A stretch of 64,000 nt of DNA from Clostridium cuniculi (GCF_004353185.1 NZ_SMUS01000005.1:1-64000), one strand, 5' to 3'. Positions 26,776 to 35,930 are shown, numbered from the stretch's first letter. Made by a program: numbers and translations. The notes: generated by a model not told the origin, from the sequence alone.

Positions 26776-27960
26776 TTATTTATACAACTTTATAAGCTCA
26801 TTAAAAGCTTTTAGAGATCTTTCAATCTTATCATAAGATATACAATAAGATAATCTAAAATATCCTGGACATCCAAAAGTTTTTCCTGGTACCGCTAATA
26901 TATTAAACTTTTTAGCATCCTCACAAAACTTAACATCATCTTCTATTGGTGATTTTGGGAAAAGATAAAATGCTCCATCTGGTTTTAGACACTCAAATCC
27001 TATAGAAACTAGGTGATTATATAACAAGTCTCTATTTTTCTTATAAATATTAATATCAACTTCCAATTTTAAACTTTCTTTTATTACTCTTTGGAAAAGC
27101 GAAGGTGCATTAACAAATCCTAAAATCCTATTTGCTATATTTAAAGCTGCTGTTATATCTTCAAAAGTATTCATTTTAGGATTAACTACAATATACCCTA
27201 TTCTTTCACCTGGTAGTGATAATGATTTACTATAAGAATATCCTATAAATGAATTATTATAATAATTTAATATACAAGGTACTTTAGTATTATCATAAAC
27301 AATTTCTCTATATGGTTCATCTGAAATTAAATAAATATCTTTATTAAATTCCAACTCTTTCTCTCTTAATATATTAGATAATTCCTTTATTGTATCTTCA
27401 TTATATATAACTCCACTTGGATTATTAGGAGAGTTAATAATTACAGCTTTAGTTTTATTTGATATTTTATTTTTTAATTCTTCTAAATTTAATTGAAAAC
27501 TTTTTGTATCTGCTGATACAACAGTTACTACCCCATCAAAATTTTTAACATAATTAACATACTCTCCAAAGAAAGGAGCAAAAACAATAACCTCATCTTC
27601 TGGATCTAAAATACTTTTTAAAATTACATTTAACCCTCCAGCAGCACCACAAGTCATAACTATATTTTCACATTTCAATTGAAGATTATATTCTAACCCT
27701 AAATGATTAGCTATCGCTTCTCTAACATCTTCATATCCAGAATTATTCATATATCCATGAAGAAAATTTGGTTTTTCTTCATTAATAATTTTATTTATTA
27801 TATTTTTAATCTCTTCTGGTGGTTCTACATTAGGATTACCTATACTAAAATCAAAAACATTTTCTTCTCCATATATACTTGATAATCGCTTTCCTTCTTC
27901 AAACATAGCTCTAATAGTAGAGCTATTTAAAACCATATCTCTCATCTTACTTGAAATCAT
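26776..27960 (-). CDS. pyridoxal-phosphate-dependent aminotransferase (class I/II)
   Basis: A fold-type I aminotransferase of 394 aa resembling aspartate or aromatic aminotransferases. It has INSPNNPSGVIYNE (Asn for PLP), the Tyr-containing SDEPYREIVYD and the Schiff-base lysine in YSYSKSLSLPGERIGYI. The C-terminal PDGAFYLFPKSP and GYFRLSYC (Arg binding substrate carboxylate) complete the family pattern. AAGGGGG precedes the ATG. It lies 24 bases downstream of the helicase/LexA-like gene on the same strand and could be co-transcribed with it, although the functions look unrelated. Substrate specificity is not evident. Confidence 0.9.
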   Translation of the reverse strand: MISSKMRDMVLNSSTIRAMFEEGKRLSSIYGEENVFDFSIGNPNVEPPEEIKNIINKIINEEKPNFLHGYMNNSGYEDVREAIANHLGLEYNLQLKCENIVMTCGAAGGLNVILKSILDPEDEVIVFAPFFGEYVNYVKNFDGVVTVVSADTKSFQLNLEELKNKISNKTKAVIINSPNNPSGVIYNEDTIKELSNILREKELEFNKDIYLISDEPYREIVYDNTKVPCILNYYNNSFIGYSYSKSLSLPGERIGYIVVNPKMNTFEDITAALNIANRILGFVNAPSLFQRVIKESLKLEVDINIYKKNRDLLYNHLVSIGFECLKPDGAFYLFPKSPIEDDVKFCEDAKKFNILAVPGKTFGCPGYFRLSYCISYDKIERSLKAFNELIKLYK

Positions 27961-27984
27961 TCTCTAACCCCCTTATTTTAATAA

Positions 27985-29418
27985 TTAATTAAATTTATTT
28001 TTTATTACTCCAATAGCTACACCTAATATACTTACCTCCTTGCCTTCTAAATATATCTCGCTATATTTAGGATTGGCTGGAATTAACATAGGTTCCTTAC
28101 CATTTAGCTTTAAAGTTTTTAAAGTCGCTTCTCCATCCAAACTGGCAGCAACAATGTCATTATTCAATGCAGTATTTTGTCTCTTAATAACAACTAAATC
28201 TCCATCATTTATATTTTTTCCAATCATACTATCACCTTTAACATGTAATATGAAAGTTTCTTTTCCTCTTTCTAACCAACTCTTAGGTAAATTAAATTTT
28301 TCTTCTACCTCGTCATTAATTTCAATAGGATTACCTGCTGCTATATCACTATATACATCAACCTCAACTAATTCCTCTTCATTAAATATAGTATTATCCT
28401 CTAAATAAATCTCTTTCTTAGAAGAAGAACTATCCATATTAAATTCAACTACATTTTTATATTTTAAGTTTACATATTGGAATTTTTCCATATAATCTTT
28501 TTCTTTAATTTTTTCTTCTTTAAATTCCTTCTTAAAAGCAAAACTTCTTCCTTTAAAATCTGCTCCAAGAGTTTTTAATTTTCTACCTTTTACTAACCAA
28601 CACATTTTATCATTATAAAATTCATTATTTAAAATAAAAACAAATGATGAATGTGCATGGTTAAAATATATACTTTTTACAAATTCAATTTCACCTTTAG
28701 TTAGTACCTCTACCTCATCTAAAACTATATGAGTATACTTTTCTTTATATAGTTGTCCATATTTTATAGCAAATGATATTTTATCGTAAGAATCATAATA
28801 TCCATTTTCTCTTAATATAGAAGTGTATAATTCCATAAGTGTATATATAGAGTCTCTACTATATGAATTTTTTATTAATCGATATTTTCTACCTTTTCTT
28901 TCAACTTCACTATACTCTTCTCTTGTAAAATTACATGCCTTTATCCAAATAATTTCATCATACAAATCTTCAGTTTTAATCTTATTAATAACTTTAGATT
29001 TTTTTGTTAAAGTTATTAATTCATTGTGAAATTCTTCTGTTTTTATAAACTTATATGCTTCTTCAAAAGAAATAGCTTTTAAATTTAGTTTATTTTCTTT
29101 AATGTATCTTTCTGAAAAATCTTTTATTAATACATTTACTAAATTAAATTCAACTCTTTCCTTATCTATAGTAAATAATGAGTAAAACTCACTTGCTTTA
29201 CTTTTTTCTTTATATAAACTTTTACTATTATCTAACTTTTCACCATCTGAAGATAAATATAAAATCTTATCTTCATTATATATACAATAATTATTTTCTA
29301 AATTTATAACTCTATGCAAAGCTGCTACTGTCTTTCCTGTTAATGATTTTCCTTTCATCAATGAAAAGCCCATATTTTTATTATTTATAAATCTATTTTG
29401 ATTTTTTGTTAATTTCAT
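27985..29418 (-). CDS. fusion of P-loop helicase-like domain with LexA-like S24 autopeptidase
   Basis: A 477-aa protein with two parts. The N-terminal about 300 residues carry a P-loop GKSLTGKT (23-30) and a Walker-B-like THIVLDEVE (D234, E235) as in UvrD/Rep SF1 helicases, but without the other helicase motifs I would expect. The C-terminal about 115 residues are a LexA/UmuD-type peptidase: Ala361-Gly362 in DIAAGNPIEI is a likely self-cleavage site, GDSM holds Ser397, and GEATLKTL holds Lys434. No helix-turn-helix is visible, so it is not a classical LexA. It probably senses DNA damage through RecA-stimulated self-cleavage that separates the halves (inference). The gene starts with ATG at 29418. 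Confidence 0.85.
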   Translation of the reverse strand: MKLTKNQNRFINNKNMGFSLMKGKSLTGKTVAALHRVINLENNYCIYNEDKILYLSSDGEKLDNSKSLYKEKSKASEFYSLFTIDKERVEFNLVNVLIKDFSERYIKENKLNLKAISFEEAYKFIKTEEFHNELITLTKKSKVINKIKTEDLYDEIIWIKACNFTREEYSEVERKGRKYRLIKNSYSRDSIYTLMELYTSILRENGYYDSYDKISFAIKYGQLYKEKYTHIVLDEVEVLTKGEIEFVKSIYFNHAHSSFVFILNNEFYNDKMCWLVKGRKLKTLGADFKGRSFAFKKEFKEEKIKEKDYMEKFQYVNLKYKNVVEFNMDSSSSKKEIYLEDNTIFNEEELVEVDVYSDIAAGNPIEINDEVEEKFNLPKSWLERGKETFILHVKGDSMIGKNINDGDLVVIKRQNTALNNDIVAASLDGEATLKTLKLNGKEPMLIPANPKYSEIYLEGKEVSILGVAIGVIKNKFN

Positions 29419-29474
29419 AATTACACCTACCGTTATACCTTCTCATAAGTGAGATTCTAAATTTCAATTTATCT

Positions 29475-29517
29475 AATGGAACTTACTCATTGACCCTTTA
29501 AGTCAAGGAGTTTCATT
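29475..29517. promoter_or_regulatory. interrupted palindrome upstream of the helicase/LexA-like gene
   Basis: AATGGAACT (29475-29483) and AGTTTCATT (29509-29517) pair with one mismatch, and TTGAC (29490-29494) pairs with GTCAA (29502-29506) inside. TTGACT on the minus strand (29506-29501) could be a -35, but no well-spaced -10 was found. Confidence 0.3.
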
Positions 29518-29525
29518 GTTTATAA

Positions 29526-29561
29526 AGAAAAACCCCAAAGAAAGAACATAACTTTGGAGTT
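29526..29561 (-). terminator. terminator of the nfnAB operon
   Basis: On the minus strand AACTCCAAAG pairs with CTTTGGGGTT (one G-U), followed by TTTTTCTTT. It lies about 50 bases past the nfnB stop. Confidence 0.8.
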
Positions 29562-29608
29562 ATAAAATAATTTTATTCATTTATTGATAAAAAGTCAATT
29601 AATTCTAC

Positions 29609-31006
29609 TTATTTATTACTTAAATATTCATCTATTGCAGCAGCTGCCTTTTTACCTGCTCCCATTGCTAAAATAACAGTTGCAGCTCCTGTAACTGCAT
29701 CTCCTCCAGCATAAACACCTTCTTTTGTTGTAAGACCTGTTTCTTCATCTGCAACTATGCATTTCCACTTATTAACTTCTAATCCTTTGGTTGTTGATGA
29801 AATTAATGGATTTGGAGATGTTCCAAGAGACATTATAACAGTATCTACATCCATAACAAACTCTGAATTTTCTTTAACCACTGGTCTTCTTCTTCCAGAA
29901 GCATCTGGTTCTCCAAGTTCCATTTTGACACACTTCATTCCTGTAACCCATCCATTTTCATCTGTTAAGATTTCTGTAGGATTAGTTAATACATCAAATA
30001 TTACGCCTTCCTCTTTTGCATGATGAACTTCCTCAAGTCTTGCTGGTAATTCTGACTCACTTCTTCTATATACAATGTGAGTCTCTGCACCAAGTCTTAA
30101 CGCTGTTCTAGCAGCATCCATTGCAACATTTCCTCCACCAACTACAGCTACCTTCTTTCCAACTTTAACTGGTGTATGATATTCTTCTTTGAATGCTTTC
30201 ATTAAGTTTACTCTTGTTAAAAATTCATTGGCTGAAAATACTCCATTTGAATTTTCACCTGGTATGCCCATAAATTTTGGTAATCCTGCACCTGATCCTA
30301 TAAATACAGCATCAAACCCCTCATCTTCAATTAATGAATCTATTGTAACTGTTCTTCCTACAACTACATTAGTTTCAATTTTAACTCCTAGCTTTTTAAT
30401 ATTTTCAATCTCTGATTTTACTACTTCTTCCTTTGGTAATCTAAACTCAGGTATACCATAAACCAAAACTCCACCAGCTTCATGTAAAGCCTCAAATATA
30501 GTAACATCATAACCTTTTTTAGCTAAATCTCCTGCACAAGTAAGTCCTGCTGGGCCTGAACCTATTACAGCCACTTTCTTACCCTTTGACTCTTCTTTAT
30601 CAGAAAGATCAACATTATGACATCTTGCCCAATCAGCAGTGAATTTTTCTAGCTTCCCAATAGCAACTGGTTCACCCTTTATTCCTAACACACATTTTCC
30701 TTCACATTGTGACTCCTGTGGACATACTCTTCCACAGACAGCTGGTAATGCACTATACTTTGCAATTTCTTTTGCTACCCCTTCAAAATCTCCTTCTTTA
30801 ACATGAGATATAAATCCTGGTATATCTATTGATACTGGACACCCAGTTACACATTTTGGATTTTTACACCCTAAACATCTACTCGCTTCATCTAAAGCTC
30901 TTTCTTCATCATATCCTAAGCAAACTTCATCAAAGTTTTTTGCTCTTACACTAGCTTCTTGTTCCCTTACAGGTATTCTCTTCATTCTATCTACTACTTT
31001 ATTCAT
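29609..31006 (-). CDS. nfnB: NADH-dependent ferredoxin:NADP+ oxidoreductase, NfnB subunit (GltD/GltA-like)
   Basis: Large subunit of the electron-bifurcating NfnAB complex, related to the small subunit of glutamate synthase. Cys-rich motifs CLGCKNPKCVTGCPV and CGRVCPQESQCEGKC bind two [4Fe-4S] clusters. VAVIGSGPAGLTCAGDLAKKGYDV is the FAD Rossmann motif, and VAVVGGGNVAMDAARTA binds the pyridine nucleotide. At 465 aa it is complete. Its ATG overlaps the NfnA stop by one base, with GGAGGT inside the end of nfnA. The absence of a glutamate synthase large subunit and the presence of NfnA beside it favour Nfn over GltD. It balances NADH, NADPH and reduced ferredoxin during fermentation. Confidence 0.92.
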   Translation of the reverse strand: MNKVVDRMKRIPVREQEASVRAKNFDEVCLGYDEERALDEASRCLGCKNPKCVTGCPVSIDIPGFISHVKEGDFEGVAKEIAKYSALPAVCGRVCPQESQCEGKCVLGIKGEPVAIGKLEKFTADWARCHNVDLSDKEESKGKKVAVIGSGPAGLTCAGDLAKKGYDVTIFEALHEAGGVLVYGIPEFRLPKEEVVKSEIENIKKLGVKIETNVVVGRTVTIDSLIEDEGFDAVFIGSGAGLPKFMGIPGENSNGVFSANEFLTRVNLMKAFKEEYHTPVKVGKKVAVVGGGNVAMDAARTALRLGAETHIVYRRSESELPARLEEVHHAKEEGVIFDVLTNPTEILTDENGWVTGMKCVKMELGEPDASGRRRPVVKENSEFVMDVDTVIMSLGTSPNPLISSTTKGLEVNKWKCIVADEETGLTTKEGVYAGGDAVTGAATVILAMGAGKKAAAAIDEYLSNK

Positions 31007-31896
31007 TACTTATGACCTCCGCATCCGCAACCTTCTCTATGATGTGTTTCGCCTTCCTCTAATTTTAGGATAGCTCTTCCCTCTTCACTTTTATAAAGAG
31101 ATTGCCTTCTCATACTTTCATCAAAATTTACAAGATGCCCATCAAACTCTGGACCATCAACACATGCAAATTTAACTTCATCTCCTACTGTAACTCTACA
31201 AGCACCACACATACCTGTACCATCAACCATAATAGGATTTAAACTTACAGTGGTTTTTATATTAAGCTCCTTAGTAAGCATTGACATAAACTTCATCATT
31301 ATCATTGGTCCTATAACAACGGCATGATCATATTTCTTTCCTTTATTATTTACTAAATCTAATAAACAATCTGTAACTCTACCATTAAATCCATAAGAAC
31401 CATCATCAGTAGATATATATAAATTTTTAGCTACTTTTCTCATCTCTTCTTCTAATATTACTAACTCTTTATTTCTAGCCCCAATAATAACATCAACATC
31501 AATATTATTATCATAGAACCATTTTACTTGTGGATAAACAGGTGCTGCACCTACCCCTCCCGCTACAAATAAAACTTTTTTCTTTCTAAGTTCATCTAAG
31601 TCTTCATGTACAAACTCACTTGGCTGACCTAATGGTCCAACAAAGTCTTGTACATAATCACCTACTTCAAACTTAGCAAGCTCTTTTGTGCCATATCCAA
31701 CGGTTTGAAAAACTATTGTAACAGTTCCCTGTTCTCTATCATAATCTGCAATAGTTAAAGGGATTCTTTCACCCTTATCATCATTTTTTATAATAATGAA
31801 TTGTCCAGGCTGAGCTGATTTAGCTACCCTTGGCGCCTCAATATCCATTAAATATATGTTTTCAGTTAATAATCTTTTACTTGTTATCTTATACAC
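31006..31896 (-). CDS. nfnA: NADH-dependent ferredoxin:NADP+ oxidoreductase, NfnA subunit (dihydroorotate dehydrogenase K-like)
   Basis: Small subunit of NfnAB, with a ferredoxin-reductase-like FAD domain (RIPLTIADYDREQGTVTI), an NAD-binding half (VLFVAGGVGAAPVYPQV) and a C-terminal [2Fe-2S] site in GMCGACRVTVGDEVKFACVDGPEFDGH. The frame opens at 31911, but GGGGGT followed by GTG at 31896 gives the typical N-terminus MYKITSKRLL, so I place the start there. The last residues (HHREGCGCGGHK) form an unusual His/Cys-rich tail. It is translationally coupled to nfnB. Confidence 0.91.
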   Translation of the reverse strand: MYKITSKRLLTENIYLMDIEAPRVAKSAQPGQFIIIKNDDKGERIPLTIADYDREQGTVTIVFQTVGYGTKELAKFEVGDYVQDFVGPLGQPSEFVHEDLDELRKKKVLFVAGGVGAAPVYPQVKWFYDNNIDVDVIIGARNKELVILEEEMRKVAKNLYISTDDGSYGFNGRVTDCLLDLVNNKGKKYDHAVVIGPMIMMKFMSMLTKELNIKTTVSLNPIMVDGTGMCGACRVTVGDEVKFACVDGPEFDGHLVNFDESMRRQSLYKSEEGRAILKLEEGETHHREGCGCGGHK

Positions 31897-31969
31897 CTTA
31901 ATAACCCCCATAATTTTCTTATGTTATATATTTATAACTAAATTTTAAGTTTAGAATCTTTATTATAAG

Positions 31970-32017
31970 TTTAAGAATGCACTTTTAAATTTGTTTACTT
32001 AAAAATGCATTCTTAAA
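31970..32017. other. long stem-loop between nfnA and the alcohol dehydrogenase gene
   Basis: TTTAAGAATGCA (31970-31981) pairs perfectly with TGCATTCTTAAA (32006-32017), with further pairing inside. It follows the alcohol dehydrogenase stop on the minus strand and probably ends that transcript, though the T tract is poor. Confidence 0.55.
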
Positions 32018-32032
32018 TCAATAAACTATTTA

Positions 32033-33199
32033 TTAAAAGTCTACTTTATTTCCATAGAATGTACATGAAAGAAGTTTTTCCATAGTTTCATCATCAATTG
32101 TTCTTGGATTTGAGCCTGTACATGCGTCTAAAACAGCATTATGAGCTATATGCTTAACATTATCCAAAAACTCTTCCTCAGTTACTCCATATTCCTTCAT
32201 TGACACTGGAATACTTAAAGCTCTATTAAATTCATTTATTTTTTCTATTAGTGAATCTGTTAACTCTGCATCAGTATTTCCTTGTAACTTTAACATTTTT
32301 GCTATATCAGCATATCTATCTTCACATTCTAATCTATTATATTGAATTACATATGGTAAGAAAATTGCATTAGCACATCCATGTGGAATATGGAATACAG
32401 CTCCAACTTTATGAGCCATTGAATGTACTATTCCTAGTAAAGCATTACTAAATGCCATACCAGCTAAACATTGTGCTTCATGCATTAAATTTCTAGCTTC
32501 TACATCACCTTCAAAAGACTTAACTAAATATTCATTAACCATATCAATAGCCTTTAAAGCTAATGGATCTGAAAAATTCGATCTTAATGAAGCTGTATAT
32601 GCTTCTATTGCATGTGTTAATGCATCCATTCCAGTATGTGCAACAAGTTTAGCAGGCATTGTTTGTGCTAATTCTGGATCAACTATTGCAATATCCGGAG
32701 TTATATTAAAATCAGCTAAAGGATATTTAATTTTCGCTTTATAGTCAGTAATTACAGAAAAAGCAGTTACTTCTGTTGCAGTTCCTGAAGTTGATGGTAT
32801 TGCTACAAATTTAGCCTTTTGTCTTAATTCAGGTAAACCAAAAGGTACAACTGCTTGTTCAAAAGTAAAATCAGGATACTCATAAAAAATCCACATTGCT
32901 TTTGCCGCATCTATTGGTGATCCTCCACCCATAGCTACTATCCAATCTGGTTCAAAATCTCTCATTACAGCTGCTCCACTCATAACAGTTTCAACTGATG
33001 GATCTGGTTCTACTCCTTCTATTAACTTAACTTCTATTCCAGCTTCTTTTAAATAACTTTCTACTTTATCTAAGAACCCAAATCTTTTCATTGAGCCTCC
33101 ACCAACAACTACTACAGCTCTTTTTCCCTTTAAAGTTTTTAATACTTCTAAGGAACCTTTCCCATGATAAATATCCCTTGGTAATGTGAATCTTGCCAT
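32033..33199 (-). CDS. iron-containing alcohol dehydrogenase (butanol dehydrogenase type)
   Basis: A group III Fe-dependent alcohol dehydrogenase of about 388 aa. GGGSPIDAAKAMW binds NAD(P), ATEVTAFSVITD follows, and the metal site is in LLGIVHSMAHKVGAVFHIPHGCANAIFLPYV. In clostridia such enzymes reduce aldehydes to ethanol or butanol. The exact substrate is not evident. GGGGGAG lies before the ATG at 33199; the longer frame to 33244 lacks a ribosome binding site. It is a single gene with its own promoter candidate (33281-33308). Confidence 0.93.
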   Translation of the reverse strand: MARFTLPRDIYHGKGSLEVLKTLKGKRAVVVVGGGSMKRFGFLDKVESYLKEAGIEVKLIEGVEPDPSVETVMSGAAVMRDFEPDWIVAMGGGSPIDAAKAMWIFYEYPDFTFEQAVVPFGLPELRQKAKFVAIPSTSGTATEVTAFSVITDYKAKIKYPLADFNITPDIAIVDPELAQTMPAKLVAHTGMDALTHAIEAYTASLRSNFSDPLALKAIDMVNEYLVKSFEGDVEARNLMHEAQCLAGMAFSNALLGIVHSMAHKVGAVFHIPHGCANAIFLPYVIQYNRLECEDRYADIAKMLKLQGNTDAELTDSLIEKINEFNRALSIPVSMKEYGVTEEEFLDNVKHIAHNAVLDACTGSNPRTIDDETMEKLLSCTFYGNKVDF

Positions 33200-33280
33200 A
33201 TTTTTCTCCCCCTTAAAACCTTTCATAAATACATCTTTATACATATTTTAAAATTATTACTTAATTTGTAATATAAATTA

Positions 33281-33308
33281 ATTATACCATAAATTTACTA
33301 AATTGAAA
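33281..33308 (-). promoter_or_regulatory. candidate promoter of the alcohol dehydrogenase gene
   Basis: On the minus strand: TTTCAA (33308-33303), 16 bases, TATAAT (33286-33281), with an extended TGG before the -10. Confidence 0.5.
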
Positions 33309-33323
33309 TATATTTTTATCCAT

Positions 33324-33379
33324 AAAAAGATACCTAAAGACAACTTTCATATAAAGTTAACCTTTAGGTATCTTTTTTT
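33324..33379 (-). terminator. terminator of the second DHH phosphoesterase gene
   Basis: AAAGATACCTAAAG (33326-33339) pairs perfectly with CTTTAGGTATCTTT (33362-33375), with T/A tracts on both sides. It may act in both directions. Confidence 0.8.
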
Positions 33380-33384
33380 ACATT

Positions 33385-34356
33385 TTATTCTTTTCCTCTG
33401 TTTTCTTCCTTATACTTTTTAGAATTATTATCAAGAGCTTCTATCATTTCATCGACCTTTTGCCAATTTGCAAGAGATGCCCCAGCCGCTAACATATGCC
33501 CTCCACCTCCAAAGCTAGATGCAATATCATTAACTCTAGGCCCATTAGATCTTAACTCACAGAAAATTGAACCATCTTCTTTTTCTACAAAGAAATTCCA
33601 ATTATTTATTCCTGAAGTATCTTGAAGTGCATTTACCATTCTAGCAGCCTTTATTGGTTCTAATCCATATTTTTTAGCTATCTCATTTTTTACTTTTAAG
33701 TATGCCATTCCATTTTCAGTAGTTACATAGTTACTATAAATATATCCTAAGAATTTTAATTCTGCTTCTTCTCTTTTATACATATTTGCGTAAATCTCTT
33801 TTGTTTCTAAATCAAAAGTAATTTTAGATAGTTTTTCAAATAAATTAGTTGGATTATCTATATATAAAAATCTTCCTGTATCTCCAACTATACCTGTAAA
33901 TAAAGCACGTCTTCCTTTTTTATCTATATTCAACTTATCTTCATTAGCTAAATATAAATCTAAAATCATTTCACTACAAGAAGAATAATTAGTATCTACC
34001 CATGTTAAATTTTCAAACGGAGCATCAAAAGGTTTATGATGATCAATTTTAATTATATAACCACAATTATTAAATGACTGATTGTCAACTCTTTCTTTAT
34101 TGGCTACATCTACTATAATAGCTAATGAATCTTTATTTAATTCAATTTCTTCATCCATAGTATTTATATATTCTAAATTTTTTGAATGTTCACCTAATAA
34201 TATTACCTTTTTATTAGGATATGTATTTTCTATTATACTTTTTAAAGCAGTTTGTGAACTATAAGAGTCTGGATCCGGAAAAACATGACGATATATCGCT
34301 ATAGTATCATATTCTTCAATTTTATTTATTATATTTTTTATTAATTCATCTTTCAT
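33385..34356 (-). CDS. DHH family phosphoesterase (NrnA-like paralogue)
   Basis: A 323-aa DHH-DHHA1 protein. Motif I is HVFPDPDSYSSQTAL, where DPDS replaces the usual DGDA. Motif II is VDVANKERVD, motif III is IKIDHHKPFD, motif IV is VGDTGRFLYID, and DHHA1 ends with GGGGHMLAAGAS. It should cleave pAp, nanoRNA or cyclic dinucleotide breakdown products, and the diverged motif I suggests a different preference from NrnA at 20976-21947 (inference). AGGAGGTATTAAAA precedes the ATG. It follows the ABC transporter genes but is separated from them by a terminator. Confidence 0.88.
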   Translation of the reverse strand: MKDELIKNIINKIEEYDTIAIYRHVFPDPDSYSSQTALKSIIENTYPNKKVILLGEHSKNLEYINTMDEEIELNKDSLAIIVDVANKERVDNQSFNNCGYIIKIDHHKPFDAPFENLTWVDTNYSSCSEMILDLYLANEDKLNIDKKGRRALFTGIVGDTGRFLYIDNPTNLFEKLSKITFDLETKEIYANMYKREEAELKFLGYIYSNYVTTENGMAYLKVKNEIAKKYGLEPIKAARMVNALQDTSGINNWNFFVEKEDGSIFCELRSNGPRVNDIASSFGGGGHMLAAGASLANWQKVDEMIEALDNNSKKYKEENRGKE

Positions 34357-34410
34357 TTTTAATACCTCCTAAATTAAAACTATAAATTAAAATTTCATAT
34401 AATATTTAAT

Positions 34411-34444
34411 AAAAAAATTCCCTACCTAGCAAAGCTAAGCAGGG
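34411..34444 (-). terminator. terminator after the ABC transporter operon
   Basis: On the minus strand CCCTGCTTAGC pairs over 11 positions with GCTAGGTAGGG (two G-U), followed by a seven-T run. Confidence 0.85.
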
Positions 34445-34472
34445 CATAAATAAATTTATAATTTTTAATATC

Positions 34473-35801
34473 TTATTGACGGCTTATTGAAGTCTCAACT
34501 TGTGAATTCATTTCCTTTAACATAGCATCTACATCATCTGATGTTCCTGTCACATAAGCTGCATATTTTTCTTCTGCAACTGTTCTTGCTGATTGAGCAT
34601 TATTTATTGCAGGAGTAAAGTAAGCAAAATTTAATGATTCTTTAGCTACATCGTAAATTTTACCATATAAAGAATTACTATCAGCTAACACTTCTTGAAC
34701 TATAGTAGAATCTTGAGCTGACTTTCTAACTGGTAAATATCCTGTAGATGTTGCAAACTTAGCTGTATTTTCAGTATTAGTTGCAAATTTAATAAATTCA
34801 TAAGCAGCATATTGAGATTCTGTTGAAACATCATTAGTTACAAATAAAGAAGCCCCTTGTTGTATAACTGCTTTATCTTTTCCTTCAAAATGAGGAACTT
34901 CTACTACAGCTACTTCAAAAGCACCATTAGTATTTATATGCGCGAATCCAGCTGAAGAACCTTGGTAAGCTAAAAGCTTTTGATTTGAAAATGGCCCTGA
35001 TAAGAATTTATCTTCACCAGGCACTCTAAATGCACCACTTTGTGTTTCTTTTCTAAAGAATTGCATAAATTCTTTAGACCAATCATTAACAACATTAATT
35101 TTTCCATCTAATTGAACAAAATCTTTTCCATCTTCTTTTAAAGTAGAAATAAATGCATTTGAACTTGAATCAAATCCGAATCCTGGTATTCCTAATTCTG
35201 ATTGACATTTTTCTGATATTTCTGCTAATTTTTCAAATGTTAAATCTTTTAAGTCATCAACAGTATACCCTAATTGTTCTAATAAGTTTTTATTTACATA
35301 TAAAACTTCTGTAGATTTAGTCATTGGAAGACCATATATTTTATTTTCTCCCCATTGTGATAATTCACTAATAAAATCTGGGATGAAATCATTTTTAATG
35401 TCATCTTCCATTCCTACTGTTTCATTAGTAACATATGGTGTTAAGTCTACAACCTTATTATCATTAATAAGACCTGTAGCTGCATCAGGATAAATATTAA
35501 CTATAGCTGGTAAAGTATTTGATTGAGACGCAGCTATAACCTTTTTGTTTAAGTCAGTAATGCTACCTTGAGCTGAAGCTTTAACTGTTATTCCTTGAGT
35601 ATTTGAACTATTAAAGTCATCAACTATACTTTGTAACACTTCTGCTTGTTTTCCAGTCATATAATGCCACATTTCAATTGTAACTGGTTCTTTTAATTCT
35701 GTAACGATATTCTCGCTTGACGAATTACTTTTTGAACAGCCTGTTAATGCTGTAACTGCAACTACTGCAGTCATTAAAGATGCTAATAATCTTCTTTTCA
35801 T
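34473..35801 (-). CDS. ABC transporter extracellular sugar/glycerol-3-phosphate-binding lipoprotein
   Basis: A family 1 solute-binding protein of about 442 aa (UgpB-like). A signal peptide with lipobox LTGC (Cys about 22) leads into TIEMWHYMTGKQAEVLQSIVDDFN, the typical start of the carbohydrate-binding fold. It is last in a minus-strand operon of ATPase, two permeases and binding protein. The UgpA/E/C-like partners favour glycerol-3-phosphate or glycerophosphodiester uptake, but an oligosaccharide is equally possible. The frame opens at GTG 35810; AGAGGTGA places the ATG at 35801. Confidence 0.88.
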   Translation of the reverse strand: MKRRLLASLMTAVVAVTALTGCSKSNSSSENIVTELKEPVTIEMWHYMTGKQAEVLQSIVDDFNSSNTQGITVKASAQGSITDLNKKVIAASQSNTLPAIVNIYPDAATGLINDNKVVDLTPYVTNETVGMEDDIKNDFIPDFISELSQWGENKIYGLPMTKSTEVLYVNKNLLEQLGYTVDDLKDLTFEKLAEISEKCQSELGIPGFGFDSSSNAFISTLKEDGKDFVQLDGKINVVNDWSKEFMQFFRKETQSGAFRVPGEDKFLSGPFSNQKLLAYQGSSAGFAHINTNGAFEVAVVEVPHFEGKDKAVIQQGASLFVTNDVSTESQYAAYEFIKFATNTENTAKFATSTGYLPVRKSAQDSTIVQEVLADSNSLYGKIYDVAKESLNFAYFTPAINNAQSARTVAEEKYAAYVTGTSDDVDAMLKEMNSQVETSISRQ

Positions 35802-35883
35802 TTGTTTCACCTCTAAAACCTAATTTATATATATATTTAAGAAAAGATGATTAAAAGATAAAGTATTAAATTTTCATATACAC

Positions 35884-35930
35884 ATAATTAAAGCATTTAT
35901 AATAACTTTTATATAAATAATTAAAGCATT
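35884..35930. repeat. two 14-bp direct repeats between permease and binding-protein genes
   Basis: ATAATTAAAGCATT occurs at 35884-35897 and 35917-35930, 33 bases apart, about three helical turns, in an AT-rich gap before the binding-protein gene. A regulator site or a degraded sequence are both possible. Confidence 0.4.
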
